Origin: Cladosporium sp. IMV 00045
Taxonomy: Eukaryota; Ascomycota; Dothideomycetes; Cladosporiales; Cladosporiaceae
DNA length: 64,000 nucleotides
Reading direction: 5' to 3'
Assembly: GCA_001931905.2 (NCBI GenBank)
Contig: MSJI02000924.1
Location: 35,316-99,315, forward strand
Part shown: in pieces, positions 44,994 to 56,631 of the stretch
Numbering within the stretch: position 1 is the first letter of the stretch
How the letters are laid out: each line of letters begins with the position of its first letter
The notes under the pieces: generated by a model
What the model was told of the DNA's origin: nothing
Seen by the model: the letters and a program-made list of their open reading frames with translations, nothing else
The model's database searches: none
Program-made: the position numbers and the translations under genes

Positions 44994-45860
44994 ATGTCTT
45001 CTTACCGCCCTCAATCCCCGGACCTATCTTCTTACGCTCCTCAATCTCCCAACCTGTCCAACACCAACACTTACCGTCCACAAAGTCCGGATCTTTCTGG
45101 TCTTGGCCCGCCCGGTCCACAGCTGCCCGTTCATTCCTCTTCCTTTCAGAACATCCCACCACCTGTTTTCGCGGATCAATCTTATCAAGGACCCACCACT
45201 GCCTTCTCGCATCCTGCCGTACCCGCCATTCCGGCAGCATTCCCTCAAGCTCAATACGGCCAACCACCAATCCCCTCCACCATGCCTCCACGACGACAGA
45301 TCAAAGAGGAGGACGAGGAGTACATGCCCGACGCGTTTGCGCACCACCCTGCCCACCAACAATACCCTCACATGCCCGCAAATGGCTTCGCAATGGGATT
45401 CCCTCCAGGCCAGATGATGAAGACCGAAGCACCTCCCGACCCCACGCACGGCGTTGCCCTCAAAACGTCCTTCCCTGTCGCTCGCATCAAGCGCATCATG
45501 CAGGCCGACGAAGACATTGGAAAAGTCGCACAGGTCACCCCGCACGTCGTCAGTCGCGCACTTGAGCTTTTTATGATTAAGCTCATCACCGCGTCGGCCG
45601 ATCACGCAAGAGGAGGACCCGCCGCCGTCGGAGGTAGCGCTGGAGCTTCGAAAGGCCCCAAACGCGTGTTGGCGCAGCACTTGAAACGCGCCATCCAGGC
45701 AGACGAGACTTTCGATTTCCTGGCAGACATTATCGCAAAGGTTCCCGACGCGCCGGCGAGCAAGTCAAAGAAGGAGCCGACGAGCGATTCCGAAGAAGCG
45801 AAGCCCAAAGCTGCTGCGAGGAAAGGCGGGAAGAGAAAGGAATCGGGGGATGATATGTGA
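44994..45860 (+). CDS. negative cofactor 2 alpha (Bur6/DRAP1-type histone-fold protein)
   Basis: Single exon, 288 residues. The N-terminal ~150 residues are Pro/Gln-rich and start with three YRPQSPDLS-type repeats. The histone fold spans ~157-250: TSFPVARIKRIMQADEDIG, KVAQVTPHVVSRALELFMIK and a final RAIQADETFDFLADIIAKV helix, typical of NC2-alpha rather than NF-YC or Dpb3. NC2-alpha pairs with NC2-beta (Dr1), clamps TBP on DNA and blocks TFIIA/TFIIB, affecting TATA and non-TATA promoters differently. A Gly/Ala/Ser-rich insert (~206-220) lengthens the loop between the second and third histone-fold helices. The C-terminus is Lys/Glu-rich. An internal Met before PPRRQIKEED is an alternative start. 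Confidence 0.92.
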   Translation: MSSYRPQSPDLSSYAPQSPNLSNTNTYRPQSPDLSGLGPPGPQLPVHSSSFQNIPPPVFADQSYQGPTTAFSHPAVPAIPAAFPQAQYGQPPIPSTMPPRRQIKEEDEEYMPDAFAHHPAHQQYPHMPANGFAMGFPPGQMMKTEAPPDPTHGVALKTSFPVARIKRIMQADEDIGKVAQVTPHVVSRALELFMIKLITASADHARGGPAAVGGSAGASKGPKRVLAQHLKRAIQADETFDFLADIIAKVPDAPASKSKKEPTSDSEEAKPKAAARKGGKRKESGDDM

Positions 45861-47472
45861 GGACGCTGTGGAGAGCGAAGGAAAAGAATAATGTCATGAT
45901 ATCTTACGAGCCACATGTTCATGCGGCGCTCACGACACGTAACGCAGTAAATGGGAGAGATGTCAAAAGGTATACAATTCTTGCGGTTCCTACTCCGGAG
46001 ATCGAGTTTGCTGACACAAGGCAGTTCATTTCATGAGTCCAAACAGTGTAATGCGAGACGCCTCCGTCTGAGGGGACTACTGGCTTCTCCGACAAAAGGA
46101 GCGGCATATGTTGTGCATCCGACTCTTGTTCGAGCAGCTCGTGCTGGTCGTGGGTAGCCCGCCATCTCAACGATTTGACGTGAAACGGCATCTTGAACCC
46201 TCATCAACGCGCACCGTTCACCGGCGCCACTCGCTTTTCTAGCAAATGTACAGGCACCCTGGCTTGTTTGAGTCGTTACCTGACGAACCCGGGCTACTAC
46301 GCCCAACTCGACGAGTCCGGTGCTATCACAACCTCTGCTACTATGCTCCGCGTGAAGGCTCGCGCTGCTCGGAATGACATCTGGACAGAAGCACAAATTT
46401 CGACTAAAAACATGGCAAGAAAACACAGCCACACCCTGGAGCGAGAGCAACGAGTATGCGCGGAAATATGCACCAAGTATTAATGGAAATCACATGAGTG
46501 GTTTTGTCCTCATACTCCCCAGGCAGATCATTCCAGCAAATCTACGCCGACTTAGCTACGAGATTACCAGACAGACAAATAAACAGCCAGATCCACATCC
46601 ACCTTGACGCAATCGATTTCTCCAAGTCATGCCCGCTTTTAGTGGAATGATCTAAGATCACTTCTGTCAATCACATGTCTTGAAATCCCCCCGATTCCCT
46701 GCTCCCATCTAGCCAACGGAGCTCGAACCCCAATTCATTCTCGATTTCTGCTCGTCCCTCATTTGAATTGAAATCTACATCCTTCAGGCTAGCCGTCCAA
46801 AGTGTCGTTCACGTGTTCAGGTTCTTCCCCCTTTCAACAACATAGATGATGTGACTTCGATCGAGTTTAAGGCAGTGGGGAACGAAACACTCTACCAATA
46901 CCTGCAAGTGAATGATACGAAACGCAATATGTGACTATTTTTGGCCGTGTCTGAAGTCCACCTAGAAGTGAAGACTGAGGCAGTTGGGCTGATGATTCGA
47001 CATTTCAATTTTTTCCATGCTGGGAATGATTCTTTAATGTATTTGCGGTTTAGAATCTGGGCCGTTCACACCAGAGTGCATACATGTAGAAGGCTTCAGA
47101 TGATTTATCAACATGCGATCGTCAACCCGTTACCACCAGCGTATTCGATTCCAGAAGTTCCATGTCCTCACAAAAGCCTCGACCGCGCGCGGCTGCCTTC
47201 CCCCACAAGCCCGCAACGGGCTCAGCCGTTCGGCCAATCCCTGAAATGAGCTTCGAGCGAGCTTCTGGAGTTGCAGCGTGGCATCAATTCCACAGCCCGC
47301 AGCCCGGACTACCTTACTCCATCACTTACAAGACCTCCCCTTCCTCACGCACGCGATCATTGTCCGATTCCCTCACTTTGATCCACTCGACAACTTCACC
47401 AAATACACAAACACCACTTTGACGATAAAACACAACCAATCTGAATAACACTCCTTCACCAACACCGTCACA
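45861..47472. other. intergenic, 1.6 kb, nothing recognised
   Basis: Between NC2-alpha and Sec61-beta, both plus strand. Only short unsupported frames. The last ~200 bp are C-rich with ACACCAC runs, probably the Sec61-beta promoter and leader. Confidence 0.5.
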
Positions 47473-48042
47473 ATGGTACGTCCATCCGCATCCCAGCCCC
47501 AATGCCCACACCCTCCCTCACTCACCACACCCCTCCCTCCCTCCCTCCCTCCCTACAACCCGTCCTAACCACTCCCTTCCTCGCAGTCCGACTCCCCCGC
47601 CCCCTCCCCCGCGCAATCCAGCACCACCGCCCGCCCCGCCAGCCCCAAACCCCCAGGAGGACCCGCGACGGCGATCCGACGCCGCGCCGCCGCCGACCGC
47701 GCCGACAAAGCCGCGAATGCACGCCCGTCCAGCACGCGCGCGGCGGGCGCGGGCGGCAGCAGTTCGACGATGCTGAAACTCTACACGGACGAGAGCCCGG
47801 GGCTCAAGGTCGATCCGTTTGTGGTCATGGTGTTGAGTATTGGGTTTATTATTAGTGTTGTTGCGCTGCATAGTAAGTTTATCCTTTCCTTTGGTGCTTG
47901 AATTGGGGGGTTTGGGGTGGGGGAGGGAGATGGGGGAGAAGGGAGGGAGGTGAAGGGGTTGGGGTTATTGATGGATTGGAATGGAAGCTGACGATGTGAA
48001 CTTGCAGTCCTCGCTAAGGTCACCAAGCGATTCTCTTCGTAG
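47473..48042 (+). CDS. Sec61 beta subunit of the ER translocon (Sbh1-type)
   Basis: Three exons: 47473-47475, 47587-47872 and 48008-48042, giving 107 residues. Exon 1 is only the ATG; intron 1 (111 nt, GTACGT...CGCAG) follows at once, then intron 2 (135 nt, GTAAGT...TTGCAG). The product starts [10 protein letters not shown] and has the family core [20 protein letters not shown], then [20 protein letters not shown] and one tail-anchor helix (~82-100, [20 protein letters not shown]) ending KVTKRFSS. Sec61-beta is the small tail-anchored subunit of the ER protein-conducting channel, and the [11 protein letters not shown] motif before the helix is diagnostic. Intron 1 contains a (CCCT)6 run. Simple frame scans miss this gene. 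Confidence 0.95.
47531..47554. repeat. (CCCT)6 microsatellite in Sec61-beta intron 1
   Basis: Six perfect CCCT units inside the 111-nt first intron, with more C/T-rich sequence on both sides. It forms part of a long polypyrimidine tract before the 3' splice site. Confidence 0.9.
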
Positions 48043-48965
48043 AGAATGGGAAAGGGAGAAGCAGCAACATTACCAAAATTAGCGGCGGCAGCAGCAGCAG
48101 CGAAAGACGAAGCCGAAGCTGGACGACGACGGGAGCAGCAGATGTGTGGTGGACAGCCAGGCGAGCTGAATGGAACGGCGGGAGAGGAGAAGAAAGAAAG
48201 AAAACAAGAAAACTAAAGTACACCTCGCGGACGGATTGGGCGAGGGACACACCCAAGCAAGCATGGCGTTATTGGAAACCTTTTCTGGAGATCTCGACAT
48301 CTCCCTTGTATTCTTTCTCGGGTCTGACAAATTTTTTTGAATATACACCTTTTTTTCCATTTGACCCCTCCTGTTTTCCGCCTTTATCGTCACCTCCTTC
48401 TTCCTATCTGGCCTAACCACGAATTCCACGTACCCTTGCTAGAGATCAGAGACTCAGTTAGAGTGAATGGGCTTATCGTCCTCCCAAGCATGCGCTCTAG
48501 CGAGAAACAGGGCATCACTTCAAGCCCACGAGGATATTATACCCATGAACGAAAACAAAAAACCCGTAACCATGCACGGGAGGTGAGAGCTGCTTCATCC
48601 CGTTCCGTTGAGAGAGTGGAATTTTCCGGAGCTGAGAGCTTGATTGATCATCCTTCCGGGGCCTTTGCAAGGGGGGGATTCTCTGATTAAGTGACTAATT
48701 GACTAATTAGGGAAATGAAAAGTAAGAACGGGTATCACAGGAGAGAGGGAAGGAAGAATGAAGAAGAAGAGCAAGAGAAAAGAAATGAGAAAAGAAAAAC
48801 CAACGCCACGCCACGCCACGCCCACTAATGAGCCACCCCGAATGCAGGCAAGCAAAAAGCCAAAAAGCAACTCCTCCGTCCGGAAAGAAAAGAAGGAAGG
48901 AAAAGAGAGGGAAAGCAGCCCGATAGGACCATACACATGCATGCAACATGCAAAAAGGACACCCC
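48043..48965. other. convergent intergenic region
   Basis: 923 bp of 3' flank shared by Sec61-beta and the minus-strand P450. AG-rich (GAAGAAGAGCAAG) near 48757-48800. No gene seen. Confidence 0.5.
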
Positions 48966-50711
48966 TCACGGCAGCCTCGGAATGGCGAGCATGTTCATAT
49001 TCGTCTGCAAGTGCACCGCGTGCGAGATGGAGTCGATCCCGCGGAAGGGGTCGGCGATTTGCCAGTCGAAGTTGCGTATCAACTATCATTATCAGAGTCA
49101 GCGTTGCACATCTTCCAAGAAAACGCATTTTCCCCAGCAAAACATTGAAAGACAAGGGACTTTCCGTCTTGCAAAACTCACCTCGACCAGCGCCTTATGC
49201 AACTCCATCATAGCAATATGCCTGCCCAGACAGACAAACCTGCCACTCCCGAAGACCACATTGACCGTCTGCTGGTACTTGACTCTCGTCTCGTGGTCGG
49301 CGAGGATCCACCTGTCGGGACGGAACAAATGCGCATCCGCCCCGAAAATCAGCGCGTTGCGACACACGGCGTCGTCGCAGATGCCCACCTCCGTGCCTTC
49401 AGGGTAGTAGATGCCCTTGACAGTATCGCCTCCGCGGGGGGCGAGTTTGGTTTTCAGCCCAAAGAGGGGCGGGTACATCCTCAGAGCTTCCCAGAGGCAG
49501 GCGGTGAGGTAGGGCAACTTTTGCGCTTCGGCGTAGGTGGCGACGGGGGAGCTGAGGGCGCCGGTGCTGGTCGCCAGGTCGATTTCGGCGCGCACTTTGG
49601 TGTAAGCTACGGGTGTGCCGGCGAGGAGGTAGAGGGCTGAGCGGAGCACGGTGGTGGTGGAGTCGGAGCCGGCGACGATTTGAAGGTTGGCTTCGACTTC
49701 GCAGCGGACTTGCGAGAGGCCTTTGTTGATGAAGTGGCCTAGCATGTCTTTCTTGACTTTGGCGTCGGGCCCGAAGCGTTCGGCGACGGCTTTGCGCGCG
49801 AAGCCCAGCACGGGTCCCATGCCTTTTGCGTCGCTGGGTTTGGGGGCCGCGAGGAGTTGGAGTAAGGTTGATTGGAAGATCCAGCGGACCGTCGGGTGGT
49901 TGGCGACCATTTCCATAATCTGCATGCCAGCTGCTGTGAGTTTTCCATAGTCCCAGAGGTCGGCGTTGGCGGCCATGAAGCCGAAGGATTTCCCGAATGC
50001 CACGGTGCTGAGGACGTCGAGGGTGAAGTAGCGAGCGATGGATGCCATGTCGACGACGGTGTTGCTGTATTTGCTACGGATCAGGGTGATCATCTCCTCG
50101 ACGCAGGCGTCAATGTCGGGTTCGAGGGTGTCGATGTCGCGGCCGTTGTACTACGAGATATGTGTGAGCTGACTGACTCGAACGTGGGATTTCAATTGCA
50201 CACGGGAAACGCACCCCGCCTATCTCTTTCGATCTAAGGTCGGCATGAAACCTCTCGTCGCGCGAGGAGAAGACCGAATCGTGACGAGGGTCGAATCGAA
50301 GCCCGTCGTACCACCCGGAGCGCCTCCATTTCGAGCCTGCGGCGTTCATGTGGCGCACGAGGTCGGCATCGTCGGTGACAAGCAGGCGTGGGCCGATGCG
50401 ACACGGCGAGCCTGCAAGCCCTTGTCAATACCTCGATTCTCTATTGTGCATGGATTTGCCTGCGCCGGGGGATCGGCGTTGGGGGGTGGTTTACCATACT
50501 GCTGCAAGGCGTCGAATTCGGCAGAGCTGAGTCGCGAGCAGGCCGATTGCCAAAACAACCACAACGACGTGAACTTGGCGAGTAAGGGACCTTTAAATTG
50601 GCGCAATGCGCGCCAGTTGAGGTAGGCGCAAACACCGAAATACAATACAAGAAATGACAAGGCCAGCGGGAGAGTCAACGGCGACATCAACAGCGCCGAC
50701 AGAGCGGCCAT
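48966..50711 (-). CDS. cytochrome P450, pisatin-demethylase-like
   Basis: Four exons: 50495-50711, 50215-50411, 49182-50150 and 48966-49082; introns of 83, 64 and 99 nt all keep frame. Product 499 residues. An N-terminal membrane anchor is clear (LTLPLALSFLVLYFGVCAYL). The I-helix reads IVAGSDSTTT, the ExxR pair is E359/R362 in WEALRMYPPL, and the heme ligand is C445 in FGSGRFVCLGR. The FGSGR-x-x-CLG form differs slightly from the common FGxGxRxCxG and is usual in the pisatin-demethylase-type group. The C-terminal exon supplies LIRNFDWQIADP, needed for a complete fold. It is an ER monooxygenase needing a P450 reductase. The substrate is unknown, and no neighbouring secondary-metabolism genes are visible, so it may act in detoxification. 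Confidence 0.93.
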
Positions 50712-51674
50712 GATGAAGCGGAGGGGCGAGGTGAAACTCGAAGGATGAAGGGCGCGCCAAAGCGTCGGGTTTCAGGCATTCCTTATTCAAGGAGGACGAG
50801 GGTGCCGTGCGTGCTAAGTACCGGCGGGAGGGTTCTTGACAGGCGTTCGCGTGCGTGGACCGATGGACCGTGTGGGACGTTTGCCAGCATGGACGTGGTC
50901 GCCGATGGCCGAGGCTACCTTTATTGGGTGAGAGAGATGCTTTGTGCGGGCATTAATTGGGGCTATATGCCCGCTTCGGTGCGCGGTCTCGTCCATCGTT
51001 CATGCCTTTGTTTGTGTGGAAGGAAGAACCTTCTTTCTGCCAGTGCTTGTCGTGTTTGTGTTTCTGATGGTAGGTAGTAGTCCCTTCCCGCCTGTTCGCT
51101 TGTGCGCTTCGTCTCGTCTCGCCTGAGTCGCTTCGCCTTATCGCTTGCTTGGATAAGCCTTGGGTTTGATGAATTGCTGTGCTCAAGCGAGACAAGCGAG
51201 CTTCACGGGCATGTGATCGACAGGGATATTCCTTGTTTGCTCTTACAGAATAGAACTTCCATTGATTTTCAGGATGGTTTATTACATATACCAGCTATAT
51301 ACTGTTGAAAGCTCAAAATGTCTTCGATACACTTTCTCCATCTTCCTAGTGCATGTCCGCCTCGCATCTCAACAAATCCAGCACTTTCCTATCTAGAAGA
51401 TCTAGGAGAGCCGCTTACGTACGCGGCGTGGCTGGCCAGCGGCATAGAACATCTTTTGCATGACCCATGGCTTTCATCAAGAATGCAGTGATCCTTCACA
51501 CGTGCAGTCTACACACGTGCAATCCACGTGCCAATGGATGTACACATGGCACGACAGCGCCACATCTTCTTGCCTCCCCGAAACGCCATCGCGCCAGTCT
51601 GTGTAGCGTGGAAGATATAAACCCAGTAGGGCAACAAGGCTTTCATTATTCAATCATTAATATGGGCATCTCGC
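50712..51674. promoter_or_regulatory. upstream region of the P450 gene
   Basis: 963 bp between the P450 start and the 3' end of the next minus-strand gene. A minus-strand CCAATAAAGG lies near 50925-50935, and ACACGTGC-type words recur near 51498-51530. No gene seen. Confidence 0.4.
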
Positions 51675-53381
51675 TCACACCCAGCCACGGCCATCTCTAA
51701 ACAGCTCCTCATCATACTCCCCACATATCCCCTGATAAGTCAACCATTCCCCAGAGCTGCTGACCTTGGCCACATTCCCCTTCCGGGCACCGCTCTTCCA
51801 CACTTGCTCGGGCCAGTACTCGCGCCTTTTCTGTCCGTCAACATACTCAGCAGCCACGCTGCCTGCTGGTCCATGGCTTGACATGTCAAGCATGCCGCGG
51901 AGGTGCTTCTGGAACCAAATCTCGGGCCACCAGGTTTCGCGCAGACTCTTCATGCCGTCTCGGTGAGCGTTGTGATGGATTACCACCGGTGAGATCCCCG
52001 TCCACACGTTCGTGAACAAGCTCACATCCGCCCATGATATGTTTTCCGGCAGGGTTGAGGTGTTGGCGGGTGCGTGAAAAGGTCGTTCGGTGCTGTCGAT
52101 GTTCGCCGGCACGTCCTCGAGACGTCTGCTCTCTCCTTCAATCCCGCGGTCTTCCTGCACCTCATCCAGACGCTGTCGATCCGCATACCTGATCCACTCG
52201 GTATCATCCTCAGCAAACACCGTATTCAACCCAATCTCACTCCCATAATCAATCCCAATCCCAAACTCAAAGTTCCCATCCGGCCTAGCAGCAGCTTTCG
52301 CGCGAACCTCCTCAATATGCCCCTCATTCCACCCCTCTCTCGGCGGCAAACCGGCATCCCGCCTCGCAATCTCGCGATACAACTCCTGATCCCCAAAAAT
52401 ATGACTGAGAATATACTGATCGCTCCCGAAATTCGCATCCCGCGGCGCCTGCTCGAGAGCCTGGTCGAACAATTTCCGCATCGCCCCGACCGTCCCCATG
52501 ACCACGCCGGAGTTGAGGAAGCGCTGCCGGTACTTGACGTACGAGTTGACTTCGTCGCCGACGTCGGTGTCTGTTTCTGGGCCGTAAATGTCCGCGGGCA
52601 GCGAGGACTGCGGTACCGCGTAGCATGGAGGGTCAGTCTCGCTCCAGGGCCAGCAGCGTTTTTGGCCGCCGAAGATGATTTTTTGCGACATTCCTTGGTC
52701 TCGGGTGATGCTGCTGCTGTTGCCGAATTCTGAGGCGATGCGTTCGTCCGCTCGGCGGTTGATGTCGAAATACCGATCGACGAGAGTCTGTGGGCGGAGC
52801 TGGATCCAGGCGTCGTAGCCGTCCATCATGAGCACGAGGTCATCATTGTGACTTTCGTCCAGGCTGTGCAGGTGGTCGGCGGTGCCTTTGATTTTGGCGA
52901 GGTGCGAGCCGCCTTCGACGAACGCCGGGTCGTCGAAGTCTTGGTTCCAGTTGATGATTGTCGGATTCGGGTAGCCCAGGACGTTTCCTGAGACGATGGC
53001 TTTGCACAGGTTCGGGTCGGGTTTCGATGCTGGAATGAAGACATGTAAGTTTGATCGAGGGCCTTGGAGGGCGTCGTTGGAGGGCGCGACTCTGTGGTAG
53101 GCGGTTCGTATGCTGTGCGTGGGAGATCGTAAGGTCTGACGCTGGAGTCAGCTGCGTTTTCTCGAGAGACATTCTGAGATTGCACCTACCGAGTAACATA
53201 TCGCCAGTATGGTAAAGAGTACAACAAGCGATACAATGAATGTCTTCACCAGCTTTGCCGGCAACTGACACCCACGCTGCACCCTGTACGGAGACGACTG
53301 GCTCTCAAGTTTCGAGTAAGCTGGCTCGGTCCTCCATCTCATGAATCCAGAGGCTGCAGACTGCCACAGAGATTGAAGCAT
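51675..53381 (-). CDS. putative type II membrane glycosyltransferase, paralogue A
   Basis: Two exons: 53190-53381 and 51675-53135, with a 54-nt intron (GTAGGT, CTGAC branch, GTCAG); product 550 residues. One signal anchor lies at ~44-64 (LVKTFIVSLVVLFTILAICY). The lumenal part has LHVFIPASKPDPNLCKAIVS, then an Asp motif DDLVLMMDGYDAW (D169, D172), QKRCWPW...CYAVP, RQRFLNSGVVMG, GSDQYI and VVIHHNAHRDG. This order (D-x-x-D, FLNSG, SDQ, H-N) resembles the glycosyltransferase domain of lysyl hydroxylase (PLOD)/collagen glucosyltransferase-type enzymes, so a Golgi sugar transferase is likely; donor and acceptor are unknown. It ends with EYDEELFRDGRGWV. A clear paralogue lies in the opposite direction 1.5 kb away. 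Confidence 0.85.
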
Positions 53382-54921
53382 CCTCACCCCTCAAAACCAC
53401 AAGAAAGATAGACAAAGCAACCCGCGCAGGAGCGGGAGGCATCATAGTTCCTCTTACATATTTTAGTCCATACCAGAAATCAGACTACAGCAGTAATAAC
53501 ACGGGTCACTTCGCCCCCCGGAAGGCGGAAGGATCTGAAAGAATACCGCGGGCGAATGAACACATGAACGCATCAAAAAGCGAACGCACCAAGTTGTTAC
53601 CTCCTAGAGCGTTATGTCGTCCGCGGAGCGCATCTCTGGAAGTCCATAGGTGAAAAAGCGCACGAATCCTTTGTCATCCGGAAGAGCCGTGAGCCAACGA
53701 GAGCGGCACGATGACATTTCCAGGACTGTTATTGCAGAAGTGACAAAGAGAAAAAGAACATAAATAGTTCGCGGACTATATTGACAGCATGACACAACCT
53801 CTGCCACCGCCATCCCATGAGGCTGTACCTGCATGTGCGGCGTCGTGGTGGTGGCTGAATTGATGTGCCGAGTCTCGGAGAGGCGCAAAGTTTAGCTTGG
53901 CTTCGTAGAGAGGGTTAAGTAAATTGGAAGAAACAATGCCAATCCAATCATGCGCTGGCAATCGCCCGTTTCTTTGCTCCCTCCGCGGGCGGCTTCTATA
54001 CACGGGTGGGCGTGGACTAGAGTTTCTGCATAGTTGACTTTCTCTATTTCCTAGGCGCGGCTTGACGAAGTTCTCGGATGGACTATCGCATGCTTGCTTG
54101 CGATTTGACGATGTCTTTTGCGCAAGTGTTGAAAGATTCTTCCTTCCGACGGCGATTTTGTTTGCCAGGGCTGAAATGATGAAATGATTTGCGATGAAGG
54201 GCCAGCCCTTTCGGAATCCACAACCGCTCACACGGACCGCCTTCTTTGCCCAGAAACTGGAGTCGGATGGATCGGCACTGGCCTTACAAGGCGTGTGTTT
54301 TCCTCGAAACTACCACCGCGGGCTTGGATATCAGTCAGCCCGCTCTGCTTTTCTGGTGTCCCACAAGGTGTCACCCAGCGCCTTTGAAACTTCTGCGCAA
54401 GGGAGAAAAAGCCAATCGCGGACTACGAGCTCAGTCTGCGTGCTCGAATACTGCAGCCTGGAAATCGACCGCAGCAACATGCACCCAAGCATGGCAGTGT
54501 CAATGTTATCACAGCGCGAACGGGGCACCGAGCCGGCTAGCGTTTCTGGGCGCCGCAGGCAAGTGCAGTGGATGGAGTCTTGGTCTAATCATCCAAACCT
54601 GCGGCCCAGCTCCCTAGTGCGGCGCCAGATTGCTCTTCGTGGCAAAGGGGAAAATGCCGAACGGGAAACACAGATGGGGAATCTCGTCCAAGAAGTAGGC
54701 TCCCAGCCCAGGAAGGCTGAAGGGTTACCTTACCCTCTTCTGATTTCGAGCATCACCCCTTGCGATCAGGAAGGTCTCCCTTGTGTTTCCACTCCCCCAG
54801 ACCCTCTTTTATGTCGTCTTGGTTATGATCTGAACTACTGAGCTTTTTTCCTCAGTTTAGTATACCATCCATTCGTTTCTTGACCTTGTGAAGGTTGCTT
54901 CTCTGTCTTTTCCCCCAAGCC
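53382..54921. promoter_or_regulatory. divergent region between the glycosyltransferase-like paralogues
   Basis: 1540 bp between two 5' ends. A 215-codon plus-strand frame at 54194-54841 lacks any domain and is probably chance. No binding site is convincing. Confidence 0.5.
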
Positions 54922-56631
54922 ATGGCCCTATTTCCCACCGCGGGCTCTCGCCGCCCTCGGCTATACATTTTCGTTGCAGCCTTCTTCCTGGCTGTGCTGG
55001 GTCTTTCGTTCATTGGTCTCCACAGCGTAAGCATGCCCTCTCTTTGTTTGGAAGAAAGACATTCAATACTCACAAGCTTGCTTCTAGGACACCCGCAAGG
55101 CCGCTTTGTCACAATGGGATGGTCACATGCGAGCGGGCAAACCTGCAACGGCTTACACGGCGAATGACACCAAACTTCACATTCTCATGCCGGCAAACAA
55201 TGCCGATGTCAACCTTTGCAAGACGTTGTTGACGGGCAACGCTTTGGGGTATCCGGATCCTATCATTCTGGCTTGGGGAGAGGAGCACACCGTCGGTAAG
55301 TAGCCTGTTGTTAGGGGCCGAGAGGAAGATGACTGACATGTTGCTAGATTACCTGCTCGGTGGCGGAAGTCATTTGGCGAAGATTAGCAGCGTGCTTGAG
55401 TGGCTTGAGAACTCGAACGATGTTGAGGATGATGAGTTGGTTGCGATGATGGATGCTTATGGTTTGTCTTATGAAGTGAAGGCTTTCACAAGGATCGATC
55501 GCAAGACTGACATGTGCAGATATTTGGTTCCAATTGAGACGCGAAGTTCTCATTGAGCGTTACAACGCAGTCAACGCTGACGCAAACGAGAGGCTTCTCC
55601 AAAGGCTCGGCTCAGCCGTGGATGCTGAGGGTCTTCAGCAGACGATCATCTTCGGCTCTGGAAAAAGATGTGCTCCTAACCAGGTTCAAACTATCGGCTG
55701 CTATCCTGTCCCGGACTCGCCACTGCCTCACGACGTCTATGGCAACGCAACTGATTCGAGTCTTGGGCGTAACCTATGGTACAGTCTCCGCCAGCGCTGG
55801 CTGAACTCGGGCTTCATCATGGGTCCCAAAGGAGACATGCGTGCTTTGTTCCAGCGGGCTTCGGAGAAGGCAAAGGAGACTCAGCGCAACATGGACTTCG
55901 ATGACGGTAGCCACGGTTCGGACTACATGTACCACGGCAGCGACCAGGCACTGTTCGCCGTGATTTTCGGCGAACAAGAATTCCAGCGCGAGGTCATGCG
56001 CCGCCGCCACTACTCCGTGGCCGACAAGATGCGCGGCCGCGCCGGCAAGCCAGAGCCCAACTACATCTACAACACGCTGATCGACGATCCGATTAACCCC
56101 AGCTTCCCGCACCAACGCATGGAGGCGAAAGAAGGCAAACCGGACGAATTCAGCATCGGCCTCGACTACTTCTCCGACTTCATCCAGCAAACCGTCAACT
56201 CGGAAGAAGACTCCAAGTACATCGTGTACAAAGACGGCATCGAGCAACAAGTCAGCCAAAACCGCGAGAAATTCGACTGCCCCTCGCGCGTCACCAGCCA
56301 GCTGCCGCAGGACATTCTGATGAGCGGGGATCCCTTCGGCTACATCGACACGAACGAGCGCGGCGGCCAGGCCGACGACTGGAAGCAGCTCGCTCTGTAC
56401 ACCAACCTCTGCCTCAACAAGATCCCCATCATGATCCACCACAACGGCGACAAGGGCGCGCGCGAGGCCCAGTGGCCGAGTATGTGGGTGCAGCGCCATT
56501 CGCGCACTGTCGTTGAGCACATGAAGCATGAGGGGGAGGATGTCAATGGCGGTGCGCACTTGGGCGATGGGAAGTATTTGCCTTGGAAGGACCTTTGTCC
56601 CGCTGAGTATGATGAGGAATTATTTCGTTGA
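54922..56631 (+). CDS. putative type II membrane glycosyltransferase, paralogue B
   Basis: Four exons: 54922-55026, 55088-55295, 55348-55461 and 55520-56631; introns of 61, 52 and 58 nt; product 512 residues. A signal anchor lies at ~14-33 (LYIFVAAFFLAVLGLSFIGL). The lumenal domain matches paralogue A motif for motif: LHILMPANNADVNLCKTLLT, NALGYPDPI, GGSHLAKI, DDELVAMMDAYDIW (D140, D143), TIIFGSGKRC, RQRWLNSGFIMG, GSDQALFAVIFGEQEFQREV, IMIHHNGDKG and a final EYDEELFR. The last intron falls exactly inside the DAYD motif, between Y142 and D143. The chemistry proposed is the same as for A. Compared with A, the Gly of the motif is Ala, the cytosolic tail is shorter and two more introns are present. 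The family call is by motif pattern only. Confidence 0.87.

Noticed and set aside
46725..46750. TTCGA-containing word resembling a tRNA T-loop (minus strand)
   Set aside because: The flanking bases do not pair into a T-stem and no acceptor or anticodon arm fits.
48966..51674. Secondary-metabolite gene cluster around the P450
   Set aside because: No synthase, transporter or pathway regulator adjoins it; neighbours are Sec61-beta and a glycosyltransferase-like gene.
54194..54841. 215-codon plus-strand frame in the divergent promoter
   Set aside because: No domain, signal peptide or start context; position between two 5' ends makes a chance frame more likely.
55774..56559. 261-codon minus-strand frame
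   Set aside because: Antisense to the last exon of glycosyltransferase paralogue B, whose motifs show the coding strand.
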